Shown in pieces: positions 54,290-63,982 of a stretch of 64,000 nucleotides of DNA. The position numbers and the translations under genes are program-made. The notes under the pieces were generated by a model, which was not told where the DNA came from, did not search any database, and saw only the letters and a list, made by a program, of their open reading frames with translations. This stretch comes from an uncultured Rickettsiales bacterium (GTDB lineage Bacteria > Pseudomonadota > Alphaproteobacteria > Rickettsiales > UBA1997). Position 1 is the stretch's first letter; each line of letters opens with the position of its first letter. The DNA lies in the NCBI GenBank assembly GCA_934747265.1, contig CAKVGI010000007.1, forward strand, positions 1 to 64,000, read 5' to 3'.

Positions 54290-55102
54290 ATGAATTACAT
54301 AAAATACATTATAAATAATATATTTATAAAATATCTAAAATTTTGGATATTCTTTTTTATGTTATTCATTTTTTGTATATTTCTTTCTTATTTTAATAAA
54401 AATATTAGAACAAATAAAATAGCTACAAATATTTTAAACGGAGTATTTGTTTGTAATGGCATTGTGATTAATGATAAGGATGTTTTGGTGAATAAAACAT
54501 TAATTGATAATAATTGTTTTGGTATTGCAACTGGTAAGATTGGAAATATTTATGTCATGGCTGAAAATATAGCTCATGGCGTTTTTATATATGCAACGGA
54601 TAAAATTAATGATATGACTATTTTGAGACTTAAAGAATATAATGATAGCATCAAAAATCATGCAATTCTTCAAATTGATAGTCCATCATACAGTATAAAT
54701 AGGAGATTATTAGTACCTTTTACCAAAAATCACGCTTCTCAATTTATTTTTAAAGAAATTAGGATAACCAACGTAAATAATAACAATTTTTTTCTTGCTA
54801 CAAAAAATATTTTTAGAAAAAAAGAAATTGTCGGATCTCCATTATTTAGTAAAAATTTTTTACTGCAAGGTATAATAAAGGAAATAAACAATAATTATAC
54901 ATCAAAAACTTTTAGGGATAATTTATTAAATAAATTAAATATACAAGAAGTTTATTTAGCTAATAACCTTGAAATTATTAAAAATTTTTTAAATAATCAT
55001 AATATAAAATATTCAATGGCTGGTAAAAATTTTCAACTAAATAACAGTATTTATAGCCCACAAAAAAGCGTTGTAAACGTAATTTGTGTAAAAAGATATT
55101 AA
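54290..55102 (+). CDS. Membrane-anchored degenerate trypsin-like protein
   Basis: This 270-aa protein has one N-terminal membrane anchor (about residues 18-35, FWIFFFMLFIFCIFLSYF). The rest resembles the barrel order of trypsin-like proteases: GVFVCNGIVINDKDVLVNKT where the catalytic His would sit in VLTNAHVV, KINDMTILRL keeping the Asp, and EIVGSPLFSKNFLLQGII in place of GNSGGPL. The His reads as Thr and the Ser as Val, so proteolysis is not expected. This is a fold-level inference; otherwise it is an unknown membrane protein. It lies between the acyl-CoA synthetase and topA on the same strand. Confidence 0.45.
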   Translation: MNYIKYIINNIFIKYLKFWIFFFMLFIFCIFLSYFNKNIRTNKIATNILNGVFVCNGIVINDKDVLVNKTLIDNNCFGIATGKIGNIYVMAENIAHGVFIYATDKINDMTILRLKEYNDSIKNHAILQIDSPSYSINRRLLVPFTKNHASQFIFKEIRITNVNNNNFFLATKNIFRKKEIVGSPLFSKNFLLQGIIKEINNNYTSKTFRDNLLNKLNIQEVYLANNLEIIKNFLNNHNIKYSMAGKNFQLNNSIYSPQKSVVNVICVKRY

Positions 55103-55117
55103 ATAAAAAGAAAAGTA

Positions 55118-55147
55118 TTGACTTATTTTTTAAACTTATTTTAAATA
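55118..55147 (+). promoter_or_regulatory. Possible promoter of topA
   Basis: TTGACT (55118-55123) and TAAATA (55142-55147) are separated by 18 bp, about 60 bp before the topA ATG. The -10 is weak. Confidence 0.35.
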
Positions 55148-55207
55148 TTTAAAGAATTATTTTAAGAAAGTGGATTTTAATTCATTTTTTACATTTAGTA
55201 TTTTGAT

Positions 55208-57658
55208 ATGACAAATTTATTAGTAGTAGAATCACCAGCAAAAGCTAAAACAATTAACAAATATTTAGGTAAGAATTATAAGGTTCTTGCAAGTATGGGA
55301 CATATTAGACAGTTGCCAAAAAAAGATGGGTCTGTTGATGTTAATAATGATTTTGAGATTAAGTACGAAATATCACCAAAATCCGCAAAGGCAGTCAAAG
55401 AATTGGTTGATACAGCAAAAACCTGTGATAAGTTATATCTAGCACCCGATCCAGATCGTGAAGGAGAGGCTATTGCTTGGCATGTTCTTGAAGTTTTAAA
55501 ACAAAAAAAAGCTATAAAAAGTGGCGTACCTGTTGAAAGGGTCGTTTTTAACGCAATCACAAAAAGCGAAGTGGAAAATGCTATCAAAAACCCAAGGCAA
55601 ATTGATATGGATTTAGTAAATGCACAACAAGCTAGAGTTGCATTAGATTATCTCGTCGGTTTTACATTATCACCTGTATTATGGAGAAAATTACCAGGTA
55701 GTAAATCTGCCGGTAGAGTTCAATCCGTAGCTTTAAGATTAATTTGCGAAAGAGAAGAAGAAATTGAAAAATTTAAAAAAGAAGAATATTGGACTATTGA
55801 TGCTGATTTATTGACAGATAAAAAAGAAAAACTAAACGCTAATTTAACACACATAGACGGTAAAAAACTTGATAAATTTGCGATTAAAAATGAAAAAGAA
55901 GCTAAAGAAATTCAATCTATATTGGAGACAAAAAAATATAAAGTTTTAAGTATAGAAAGAAAGCAAACAAAAAAGAATCCATATGCACCATTTACAACTT
56001 CAACATTGCAACAAGAAGCAAACAAAAAATTAGGTTTTTCTGCTAAATTAACTATGTCGGTAGCTCAAAAATTGTACGAAGGTAAAGATGTTGGAAATGG
56101 TACACATGGTTTAATTACTTATATGAGAACGGATGGTGTATATACGGCACCAGAAGCTATAACATCAGCTAGAAATTTTATAAAAAATAAGTATGGCGAA
56201 AAATATTTGCCATCAAAGCCAATAATTTATCAAAATAAAGTAAAGAATGCACAAGAAGCCCACGAAGCTATAAGACCTACTGATCCAACAGCTACACCGG
56301 AAAGCTTAAAACAGTATTTGACAAATGAAGAATATAAGCTATATGACCTAATCTGGAAAAGATTAATTGCAAGTCAAATGACATCCGTTATTTTTGATCA
56401 GGTAGCTATAAACATAGAAACAGAAAGCAAATACGGAACATTAAGGGCTACCGGAAGTGTTGTAAAATTTGATGGTTTTTATATTTTATATAATATAAAC
56501 AAAGAAGAAGATGAAGAAAAAGATTCCACAGATGATGAGAGAATTTTACCAAATGTAAACGAAGGAGAGTATTTAGATTTAAAGAAAATCAATTCATTAC
56601 AACATTTTACAGAACCACCAGCAAGATATTCCGAAGCTAGCCTTGTTAAAAAAATGGAAGAATTGGGAATTGGTAGGCCTTCTACCTATGCAACAATTTT
56701 GAGTGTTATTCAAGAAAGGGAATATGTAAGACTTGAAAAGAAAAAATTTATTCCAGAAGAAAGAGGTAGAATCGTAATAGCGTTTTTAAAGAAATTTTTT
56801 GAAAAATATGTACAATATGACTACACTGCTAAACTTGAAGATGACTTGGATGAGATTTCCAACGGCAAAGAAAATTGGAAAAAGTTTTTACAAGAATTTT
56901 GGCAACCATTTAATGCTGAAATAAATCAAGCTTTAACAATACCGCCTAGCGAAGTTATAAACAGCATAATGCAAAACCTAAAAGAACATATTTTCGGTTT
57001 TGATAAAGATGGTAAATTGCAAGACACTTGCCCTGAATGCAAAACCGGCAAACTCACATTAAAAATGGGCAAATTCGGTGCATTTATAGGTTGCAGTAAT
57101 TATCCACAATGTAATTATATAAAAAATATTCAAAGCTTATCCGTTGCAGATGATAGCGATGTTGAAAATAATGGCGAAAAATTTGAAAATAAACTTTTAG
57201 GTACTGATGAAGGACAAAATATTTATTTGAAAAAAGGACCATACGGATTTTATATTCAAAAAGGTGAAGATTCAACCGATAAAGCGAAAAAACCAAAAAG
57301 AGTCGGTGTTCCAAAAACAAATAAAGAGCCACAAAATATAACTTTTGAACAAGCAAAGGCACTATTAAGCTTACCTAGACTTATTGGCAATCATCCAGAA
57401 GATAATGGTGAAATCAAAGCCAATATTGGACCCTTTGGACCATATTTGATGTATAATAAAACTTTTTATTCAGTTAAAAATGATGACATTTTAACAATAG
57501 AATTACCAAAGGCTGTCATGATAATTGAAGAAGGTAAGAAAAATAAAAAAGCAAAAGAAGAGAAAAACACAAGTAATATAAAAGAAAAGAAAACTAAAAC
57601 AGTAGCCAAGAAAACCAGTACAGTAAAAATAACAAAAAGTAAAGCTACTAAAAAATAG
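55208..57658 (+). CDS. topA: DNA topoisomerase I
   Basis: This 816-aa type IA topoisomerase relaxes negative supercoils. The TOPRIM domain has LLVVESPAKAKTINKYLG and LAPDPDREGEAIAWHV. The active-site Tyr lies in GLITYMRTDGVY, and LGIGRPSTYATILSVIQ is in the core. One four-Cys zinc finger (CPECKTGKLTLKMGKFGAFI then GCSNYPQC) is followed by topoisomerase C-terminal repeats (FGPYLMYNK) and a Lys-rich tail. The convergent gene ends 1 bp away. Confidence 0.97.
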   Translation: MTNLLVVESPAKAKTINKYLGKNYKVLASMGHIRQLPKKDGSVDVNNDFEIKYEISPKSAKAVKELVDTAKTCDKLYLAPDPDREGEAIAWHVLEVLKQKKAIKSGVPVERVVFNAITKSEVENAIKNPRQIDMDLVNAQQARVALDYLVGFTLSPVLWRKLPGSKSAGRVQSVALRLICEREEEIEKFKKEEYWTIDADLLTDKKEKLNANLTHIDGKKLDKFAIKNEKEAKEIQSILETKKYKVLSIERKQTKKNPYAPFTTSTLQQEANKKLGFSAKLTMSVAQKLYEGKDVGNGTHGLITYMRTDGVYTAPEAITSARNFIKNKYGEKYLPSKPIIYQNKVKNAQEAHEAIRPTDPTATPESLKQYLTNEEYKLYDLIWKRLIASQMTSVIFDQVAINIETESKYGTLRATGSVVKFDGFYILYNINKEEDEEKDSTDDERILPNVNEGEYLDLKKINSLQHFTEPPARYSEASLVKKMEELGIGRPSTYATILSVIQEREYVRLEKKKFIPEERGRIVIAFLKKFFEKYVQYDYTAKLEDDLDEISNGKENWKKFLQEFWQPFNAEINQALTIPPSEVINSIMQNLKEHIFGFDKDGKLQDTCPECKTGKLTLKMGKFGAFIGCSNYPQCNYIKNIQSLSVADDSDVENNGEKFENKLLGTDEGQNIYLKKGPYGFYIQKGEDSTDKAKKPKRVGVPKTNKEPQNITFEQAKALLSLPRLIGNHPEDNGEIKANIGPFGPYLMYNKTFYSVKNDDILTIELPKAVMIIEEGKKNKKAKEEKNTSNIKEKKTKTVAKKTSTVKITKSKATKK

Positions 57659-57659
57659 T

Positions 57660-58490
57660 TTAGTAATTAAAAATAATTGAAACTGATAGAGCATTGACGG
57701 CACTACCAGGAAAGATTCTGTAATATGAGAATTCTAACGAATAATCGTCAGAAAATTTATAACTATTTGAAAATTTTATTTTATTTGTTGTTTTTGGTTT
57801 ATTGTAATTATAAGATTTATTTTTTGATAACAAAGTGTTTGGGTAATTATCATTTTTATACTGAATACTAAAAGAAGACGTTGTATTCAATCTAATTCCA
57901 AGTGTAGCATTAATTGCCAATTTATCTTCATTCATATTGTTTACAATTTTATAAGATCCTTTAAATTCAAAGAAATAATTTAAATAATCGGAAAAATTAT
58001 TATTCCCACCATAAGATAAGGACATTTCGTAACCAAATCGCGCATCTACTGGATTAATCATTTTAGATAAATTAGAATACTTTATCGGAAAATAGACTGA
58101 ATATTGTATTGACAAAGTATCTTTTGCTGTTTTATAAATATTTTGAGTTAAAAATAAATTTCCATAATAGTCATTATTAATATTCTTAACAATAATATCA
58201 TCTTGACCGTAATATTTTGAATAAAAATTATATTTTTTTAAATATCCGCCAACAGTTAAGTTTTCAAATAATCCATACTCAAAATATGTTTGCAAATAAT
58301 CCGTTTTATAAAAATTTGAATTTTTGTTTTTAAAATACGTACTAAGACTATTGGATTCTACATAATACTCAATATTGCCGAATATTTCTTTCTCGCTTTT
58401 TGTCCAAGCAGATGAATAAGAAATATTTGGCAATAATAGCAATATTATAAATGAAAGAGTAGAAATTTGTTTATCGGATAAATATTTCAC
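57660..58490 (-). CDS. Putative outer membrane beta-barrel protein
   Basis: I do not recognise the family with confidence. This 276-aa protein has a signal peptide ending near PNISYSSAW. Alternating amphipathic strands with many Tyr and Asn follow (LQTYFEYGLFENLTVGGYLK, LSIQYSVYFPIKYSN, SFSIQYKNDNYPNTLL). The C-terminal strand ends in an aromatic (SVSIIFNY), as needed for BAM insertion. The AWTKSEKEIFGNIEYY start is reminiscent of small porin-like or XagA-like barrels. It lies 9 bp after the VirB6-like gene on the same strand. Confidence 0.6.
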   Translation of the reverse strand: MKYLSDKQISTLSFIILLLLPNISYSSAWTKSEKEIFGNIEYYVESNSLSTYFKNKNSNFYKTDYLQTYFEYGLFENLTVGGYLKKYNFYSKYYGQDDIIVKNINNDYYGNLFLTQNIYKTAKDTLSIQYSVYFPIKYSNLSKMINPVDARFGYEMSLSYGGNNNFSDYLNYFFEFKGSYKIVNNMNEDKLAINATLGIRLNTTSSFSIQYKNDNYPNTLLSKNKSYNYNKPKTTNKIKFSNSYKFSDDYSLEFSYYRIFPGSAVNALSVSIIFNY

Positions 58491-58499
58491 TATTTTTTA

Positions 58500-61400
58500 T
58501 TAATGTTTATTAATTAACCATACAAGATCTTCATCTAATATACCTCTATTTTTATCATTATTTTCTCCATTACTATTCTGCTCGTTAATATTTTCTTCAT
58601 TATCATTTTTATTGTTATTCTCCTCATTATCACTTCCGCTCGTAACCCTTGATATAGCTCCATCCAAAGTTCTATCATTAAATTTAGAAGAAACTTTAGA
58701 AGAAATAGCATTACTCAAAAGTCCGCTAAGGGTTGATGTTCGTTGTAAATTAAAATACGACGAATTAAGCAACTCTGAACTTGTCATTCCACGTTCTTTT
58801 AAGGCTTTTAATAAATTATCATCTCCCGCAACAGCTAAATTAAAGTTTCCTTTTAATGTTTCCTCATATGTTTTTTTAATCTTGTCATTTCCTCCTTTTA
58901 AGGCATCCTGCCAACTTTCACCTTCTGACAACATATTAGATGTTAAAGCAGACATTTGTTCTGCCGTTTTTTGCTCAGCAGTATCAAAAGCTTTATCTCT
59001 GCCCGCCTTTAAAGTTCTATTTGTTTGATCAATTTTCTCTCTACCTTCTTTTGTTTCATAACCAAGTTTTCTACCAACACTAACTCCTAATTTTGTAGCG
59101 CTTTTCTTGGCCCAATCTTTAGTTACTCCAGCAGTAGAGCTAATTGTATCACTAATATCTTTTGTCATTCCACTTGAATTTAAATCTCCACCACCAAGTT
59201 TTGCTCCCAAATCAGCCATAAATTTAACAAATTGTTTCATTAAATATGCCAATAAGAATATTAATAATACTTGAAATAATCCAGGTATATCATTTTCGGA
59301 TATTCTCCAAAATGTAAAAAAATTAATTTTTTTTGTTCCAAACGAAAAAGAGAATAATGGTTTTATGCAAACTTTGTAATTAAAAGTTGATTTGATAATG
59401 TTATAAGCCAATGAATTAAATAAACTAATACAAGTTATTAAAAATATTTGTTCAAGTGAAAATGATATCAAATTACTAATCCATTTATCAAACATGCCTT
59501 TTGTTTTTTCAAATACCAATAAAGCAAAGAATATTGGACCAAAGGCCAATAAGAAAGATATAAAGAATTGTGCAGTAATATAAAGCAATAAAGCCGTAAG
59601 GATGCTAACAAGAAAGAGCATAATTGCACAAAAAATAAGAATAAGATAAATTGGTCCAGCAAGACTACTAAAAAATACTCCCCATATTCTCGCTGTAATT
59701 TTATCTGATATTAACAACCTAAGACTACTATTTATACTATCAAATAAAATTGTCTTATCATACAATTTATTTTGCATAATAGCATTATTAATAGTATCGT
59801 CATCAGAAAAAGCAGCAGCTATTGAGAATGTTAAATAGTCAACACCTTCTTTAAAAAATCTTACAAAAAATCTATTATAAAATTCCCATCCATCCGTTCC
59901 TATCATTAAATACACAAAACTAATTTTAATGGCTTTCTTAATTAAATCTTCCTGTGTAAATTCTGCCATTCCAAGTAAAAAATACAAGCCATAAAAACTA
60001 AACATTAAAGCAAAACAGGTTTTTATAATTATTTTATAACTTCTATCACTAATAACAGACTTGTAAAAATTTTCAAGAAATCCACCACCATCATTAAATA
60101 CTTTACATGAAATGTCGCCACTCTTTATGCATTTCTTAAAACATATAAGTTCAGCTAAATGACCATTTCTTGTCTTGGTACATCTATCTCCTACATTTAA
60201 ATTATACAAGTTTCTATCCTTGTATTTGTAGAACACACGACAATCATTTTCTCCATCAGAATCCCCACATTTGACTGGATTTCCATCGGAATCGGTTTGA
60301 AGTAATACATTTGTTCCATCAACCAAATTTAAGATTGGATCCATAAAGTTTTTTATAGTTTCATTACCAGTTTTTTTAAGCAATTCTTCACCTTTTGACC
60401 CGTCTTCTCCTGAACTTGCTTCTATTCTAACGTTGTAATCGCCCCGATTATTTATATAAGTATTATTAGCACACTTATTTTGATATTTATTATAGCCACT
60501 CTTTTTATCAACTGCAAACTGTGGAATAATACCTTCTCCGCATTGTATTTCCTCGCAAGCTATTTCAGTGCTAGTATTATTTCCACATATACACAATGGA
60601 CGTGTTTGTTGAACTCCTTTGGTAGTACCATCATTACATTCTTCTGATTTATCAATAATTTTAAAAAATAATCTATAATCTTTATTATCAAAATCAGCAT
60701 TTGGGAAATCACTAAGCTTTATCACGCTATCGTTCTCATCATCATTTGATACCATCACACCTTCTGAATTAAAATGATAATAGCCAGAAATATTTTCATC
60801 AAAATTACCATTTGCATCATATTTCATAAATTCTTTAACTATCTTACTACTATCTTTGCTTCCATCCCAATCAGCTTCCGCCAATACTACCGCCAACTGT
60901 TGTCCATTAGAATAATAATCTGTTGCAGAAAAAAACAACTTATAATTAAGCCCTCTACAAGAACTATTGTTATCAGCAAAAACATTTGTTGAATCCCTCA
61001 TAGAACCAGCATCGAGATTAACATTATTTATAGTTAAAAATGATAAATATTTAACCGAAGAAACTGGTAGCATAAGTTCAGAAGTATATGGCTGTTTAAA
61101 ATTTGGATTATTATAATAAACTAAATTTGAAAGATTTCCATAAGTTCCATTATCAAAAATATTATTTAATTTTCTAGCACCAAGATCATAACTATCAACC
61201 CTCAAATCCCCATATTGTGCCACATTATTCTTTTTATCGCCTTTAAATAAATTCCTAAAAGCGCCTTTATAATTTTCTAAATCATAACACTGTACTATCC
61301 CTAATGGACTTTCAGCTGGATTACCATTGTTATATTTACCAATAACGAGTTCTTCAATCCCTTTATCTGATGAGCAAAATAAAGCTGGCCTATCTTCTAT

Positions 61401-63095
61401 CTTTAAAACTAATCCATGAGACACATTCTTGTAAGCCCCATTTTCCATAACAAAAACTTTATTCTTTATTGTTCCATTACTTTCATCTATATCAAACCAG
61501 CTTTCCTCATCAAATCTTAAAATTTGCCCTTTTCTAACAAATATTTCATTACTCCAATTACCATTAGCAAAATTTATATTAAAAGTTTCTACTTTTGGCT
61601 GAAAATTACCACCATTTCCAATATTTTCATAAAAATTATTATTTATAATGTCTTCGTTCCAATCACCATACATAGGATTAATAACGGACAAAGAAATTCT
61701 ATATGAATTATTAACGCAACTATATGATTGTTGACAAAGATTACTCGAATCAGTTTTACTTAATAAATTTTTAAAACTTACAAAACCCGATTTATTTATT
61801 AAAATCTCATTTTGAGGCATGAAAAAAGCAACAACCCCATCACCACATGTTATGCTATTGTTATTTTCGTCCTGCCAAGTTTCATTTTGTTTAAAAGTAA
61901 TGTTTACGTTATACAATTTTGAATTATCAATATTAACTTTTTTATTCCTTGATGATAAAGCATTATGATTATTTTTATTTAGAATTATTTTTTTACCATT
62001 ATTATCTTTAGCTAAATGCCATCCACCATCAGCAGGAATCTCTGTTTCGGCACCATTTATAAAAATAGTACATTTATTATTAGACGAAGTTCCTCCTACT
62101 ACTTTAAATGCAACCGCTGTTGGATATAAAAATTTTTTTGTCAGACCTGCTGAACTTAACAAAAAATCATTTTTTAAAACTGTTGCAATTGAGGTATCAT
62201 TTGATAAATCACCACTAACAGCATTTACAACTGATCCTTTTTTTTCACAAACAACTGCTCCATTTGTAAAAGCGCAACTAATATCACTAAAAGGAACTTC
62301 TGGTGTAATATAATTAATAAGGGGAACGGAAGTAGTTCCATTATCTAAAACATTATAAGTTGGAACAACTGAACCACCTAATGTTTTTTCAAAAGTATTT
62401 TCCATTCCATATAATTCATTATTTTTACTTAAATAATCATTAATGGAGATTTGGCTATAATCCGTAGTGCAATTATAATTAGCAGTACTATTTATGTTCC
62501 CTTCTTTACTATCATCTTCACATTTCCAAGTTGAAAAATCTGGCCTTAATTCTGGACCAACATATTCCTTATTATAATTCAAATAACCACCACTAGGCAA
62601 CGGATTTAAAAATAAAACGCCTCTTCTTAAAAAACTATTTATATGTTTAGTATCTACATCAAGCTGTTGTTCAGAATGTATATTACATCCATCGTATTCT
62701 AATTTAATTGGATCGGCACTATCTAATAAAAATATTTTATTTTGATTAACTGGCGTATATTGCATTACATTTTTACTTGCTAAAAATCTCAAACTTTTTT
62801 CATTTGAATCCGTTAAAGTCAATACACCGCTTGTTTGTACAGAAAACATCCCATTTTTTTTAAAAGTAACGCCATCAATATTCGGATACCAAGTTGGTTC
62901 ATATGAGGCAAATTTACAACTATTACTCCATATACTATTACAACCTATTCCAACAGAACTTACTGAAAATTTAATAGTATCATAATCGCCAAAATCATTT
63001 TTTTCTATACATTTTTCTTCACTACAAGATATTAAAAAGACCAAAATAAAGCCAAAATAAAAAAGATTTTTAATTTTTCCAAACATATAAGCCAC
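58500..63095 (-). CDS. Giant VirB6/TrbL-like type IV secretion protein
   Basis: This 1531-aa protein has a lipoprotein-like N terminus (LFYFGFILVFLISC, Cys24 or Cys21 depending on start). A very large periplasmic region with many cysteines follows to about residue 1005. A VirB6-type core with six or seven membrane segments runs from about 1010 to 1290 (FALMFSFYGLYFLLGMAEF, FLLAFGPIFFALLVFEKTKG), and a hydrophilic Glu/Asn-rich tail goes to the end. Rickettsiales VirB6 (rvhB6) proteins have the same extended architecture around a central VirB6 domain. It is likely an inner-membrane T4SS channel component. No VirB4, VirB8-10 or VirD4 genes are in view. ATG 63086 (MFGKIKN) is an alternative start. 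Confidence 0.82.
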   Translation of the reverse strand: MAYMFGKIKNLFYFGFILVFLISCSEEKCIEKNDFGDYDTIKFSVSSVGIGCNSIWSNSCKFASYEPTWYPNIDGVTFKKNGMFSVQTSGVLTLTDSNEKSLRFLASKNVMQYTPVNQNKIFLLDSADPIKLEYDGCNIHSEQQLDVDTKHINSFLRRGVLFLNPLPSGGYLNYNKEYVGPELRPDFSTWKCEDDSKEGNINSTANYNCTTDYSQISINDYLSKNNELYGMENTFEKTLGGSVVPTYNVLDNGTTSVPLINYITPEVPFSDISCAFTNGAVVCEKKGSVVNAVSGDLSNDTSIATVLKNDFLLSSAGLTKKFLYPTAVAFKVVGGTSSNNKCTIFINGAETEIPADGGWHLAKDNNGKKIILNKNNHNALSSRNKKVNIDNSKLYNVNITFKQNETWQDENNNSITCGDGVVAFFMPQNEILINKSGFVSFKNLLSKTDSSNLCQQSYSCVNNSYRISLSVINPMYGDWNEDIINNNFYENIGNGGNFQPKVETFNINFANGNWSNEIFVRKGQILRFDEESWFDIDESNGTIKNKVFVMENGAYKNVSHGLVLKIEDRPALFCSSDKGIEELVIGKYNNGNPAESPLGIVQCYDLENYKGAFRNLFKGDKKNNVAQYGDLRVDSYDLGARKLNNIFDNGTYGNLSNLVYYNNPNFKQPYTSELMLPVSSVKYLSFLTINNVNLDAGSMRDSTNVFADNNSSCRGLNYKLFFSATDYYSNGQQLAVVLAEADWDGSKDSSKIVKEFMKYDANGNFDENISGYYHFNSEGVMVSNDDENDSVIKLSDFPNADFDNKDYRLFFKIIDKSEECNDGTTKGVQQTRPLCICGNNTSTEIACEEIQCGEGIIPQFAVDKKSGYNKYQNKCANNTYINNRGDYNVRIEASSGEDGSKGEELLKKTGNETIKNFMDPILNLVDGTNVLLQTDSDGNPVKCGDSDGENDCRVFYKYKDRNLYNLNVGDRCTKTRNGHLAELICFKKCIKSGDISCKVFNDGGGFLENFYKSVISDRSYKIIIKTCFALMFSFYGLYFLLGMAEFTQEDLIKKAIKISFVYLMIGTDGWEFYNRFFVRFFKEGVDYLTFSIAAAFSDDDTINNAIMQNKLYDKTILFDSINSSLRLLISDKITARIWGVFFSSLAGPIYLILIFCAIMLFLVSILTALLLYITAQFFISFLLAFGPIFFALLVFEKTKGMFDKWISNLISFSLEQIFLITCISLFNSLAYNIIKSTFNYKVCIKPLFSFSFGTKKINFFTFWRISENDIPGLFQVLLIFLLAYLMKQFVKFMADLGAKLGGGDLNSSGMTKDISDTISSTAGVTKDWAKKSATKLGVSVGRKLGYETKEGREKIDQTNRTLKAGRDKAFDTAEQKTAEQMSALTSNMLSEGESWQDALKGGNDKIKKTYEETLKGNFNLAVAGDDNLLKALKERGMTSSELLNSSYFNLQRTSTLSGLLSNAISSKVSSKFNDRTLDGAISRVTSGSDNEENNNKNDNEENINEQNSNGENNDKNRGILDEDLVWLINKH

Positions 63096-63137
63096 TCTTT
63101 TAATTATACTAAAATTTTATCATTTAATTAATAATTT

Positions 63138-63650
63138 TCAACTAATTTTATTATCTTTACAAGAATTTCTTTTTAATATTAAATCTATTCTATTTTTTAA
63201 TTTAACAGATAAAGATTTTGAAAAATTATTAATAATATTTTCCTCAAACGCATAATTTGCAAATCTCTCATTTGATATATTAATATCATCAACCACAAAA
63301 ATTTTACCACTATCTATAACAATTTTTTCATTTTTATCATAAATCTCATAATTTACTATAAAATTAATATTTTCAGCATCAGTTGTGTTATTGTTTGATA
63401 ATATTGACGCCTTTCTAACCATATCAATAGTTAATAAAATACTTTTTTTATTATCTTGATCTATATTTATTCCAGATTCACTAACTAATGAATTCATAAT
63501 AATTTTTTTATTTAAATTACTTAAATTTCCACCAATCCCCCCAATACTAAAATTACTATTATCTATACAATATGTTTTATTGTTTTGATTAACAGTACAA
63601 GAATTTACAAAACATATCAAAAACAATAAAAATAAAAATTTTTTAAACAT
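63138..63650 (-). CDS. Small lipoprotein, possibly LptE-like
   Basis: This 170-aa protein has a lipoprotein signal with the lipid Cys in FLICFVNSC. The middle and end follow the layout of LptE, the outer-membrane plug partner of LptD: a strand with ILLTIDMVRKASILSN, then NFIVNYEIYDKNEKIVIDSG, and the helix ERFANYAFEENIINNFSKSL. Similarity is weak. Given the VirB6-like neighbour 42 bp downstream, a T4SS accessory lipoprotein is an alternative. Confidence 0.45.
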   Translation of the reverse strand: MFKKFLFLLFLICFVNSCTVNQNNKTYCIDNSNFSIGGIGGNLSNLNKKIIMNSLVSESGINIDQDNKKSILLTIDMVRKASILSNNNTTDAENINFIVNYEIYDKNEKIVIDSGKIFVVDDINISNERFANYAFEENIINNFSKSLSVKLKNRIDLILKRNSCKDNKIS

Positions 63651-63658
63651 AATTTACC

Positions 63659-63982
63659 CTACTTTAAAGCAACATTAAGTACAGTTTCAATAGCAACACT
63701 TATATTTGATAATATATTACAAATAGCAATAACAAATGTAATTCCAACAAAAATTATTAAAGGCATCATCCGCACCGAACTTCTTAATTGAGCGGTGAAC
63801 ATATCAAAACTTTTATACCTTCTATATTCTGCACTCAAAAACTTAGATCTTGATTTCGCTTCATCTAATCGTTGTTCTTTTTGCTGTCTATAATAAGAAA
63901 TATCCTTAATATCATTATTATATCTTGAATTATTTTCCTTAGTAAAACTGATAAAAGCCTCTCTAACACTTTTGCTTAGCAT
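63659..63982 (-). CDS. Small membrane protein of unknown function
   Basis: I do not recognise this 107-aa protein. A charged helical N-terminal part (KDISYYRQQKEQRLDEAKSR) precedes a hydrophobic C-terminal segment (PLIIFVGITFVIAICNILS). It is 8 bp upstream of the lipoprotein gene and in the same direction, so the three minus-strand genes at 58500-63982 may form one unit with the VirB6-like protein. Confidence 0.55.
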   Translation of the reverse strand: MLSKSVREAFISFTKENNSRYNNDIKDISYYRQQKEQRLDEAKSRSKFLSAEYRRYKSFDMFTAQLRSSVRMMPLIIFVGITFVIAICNILSNISVAIETVLNVALK

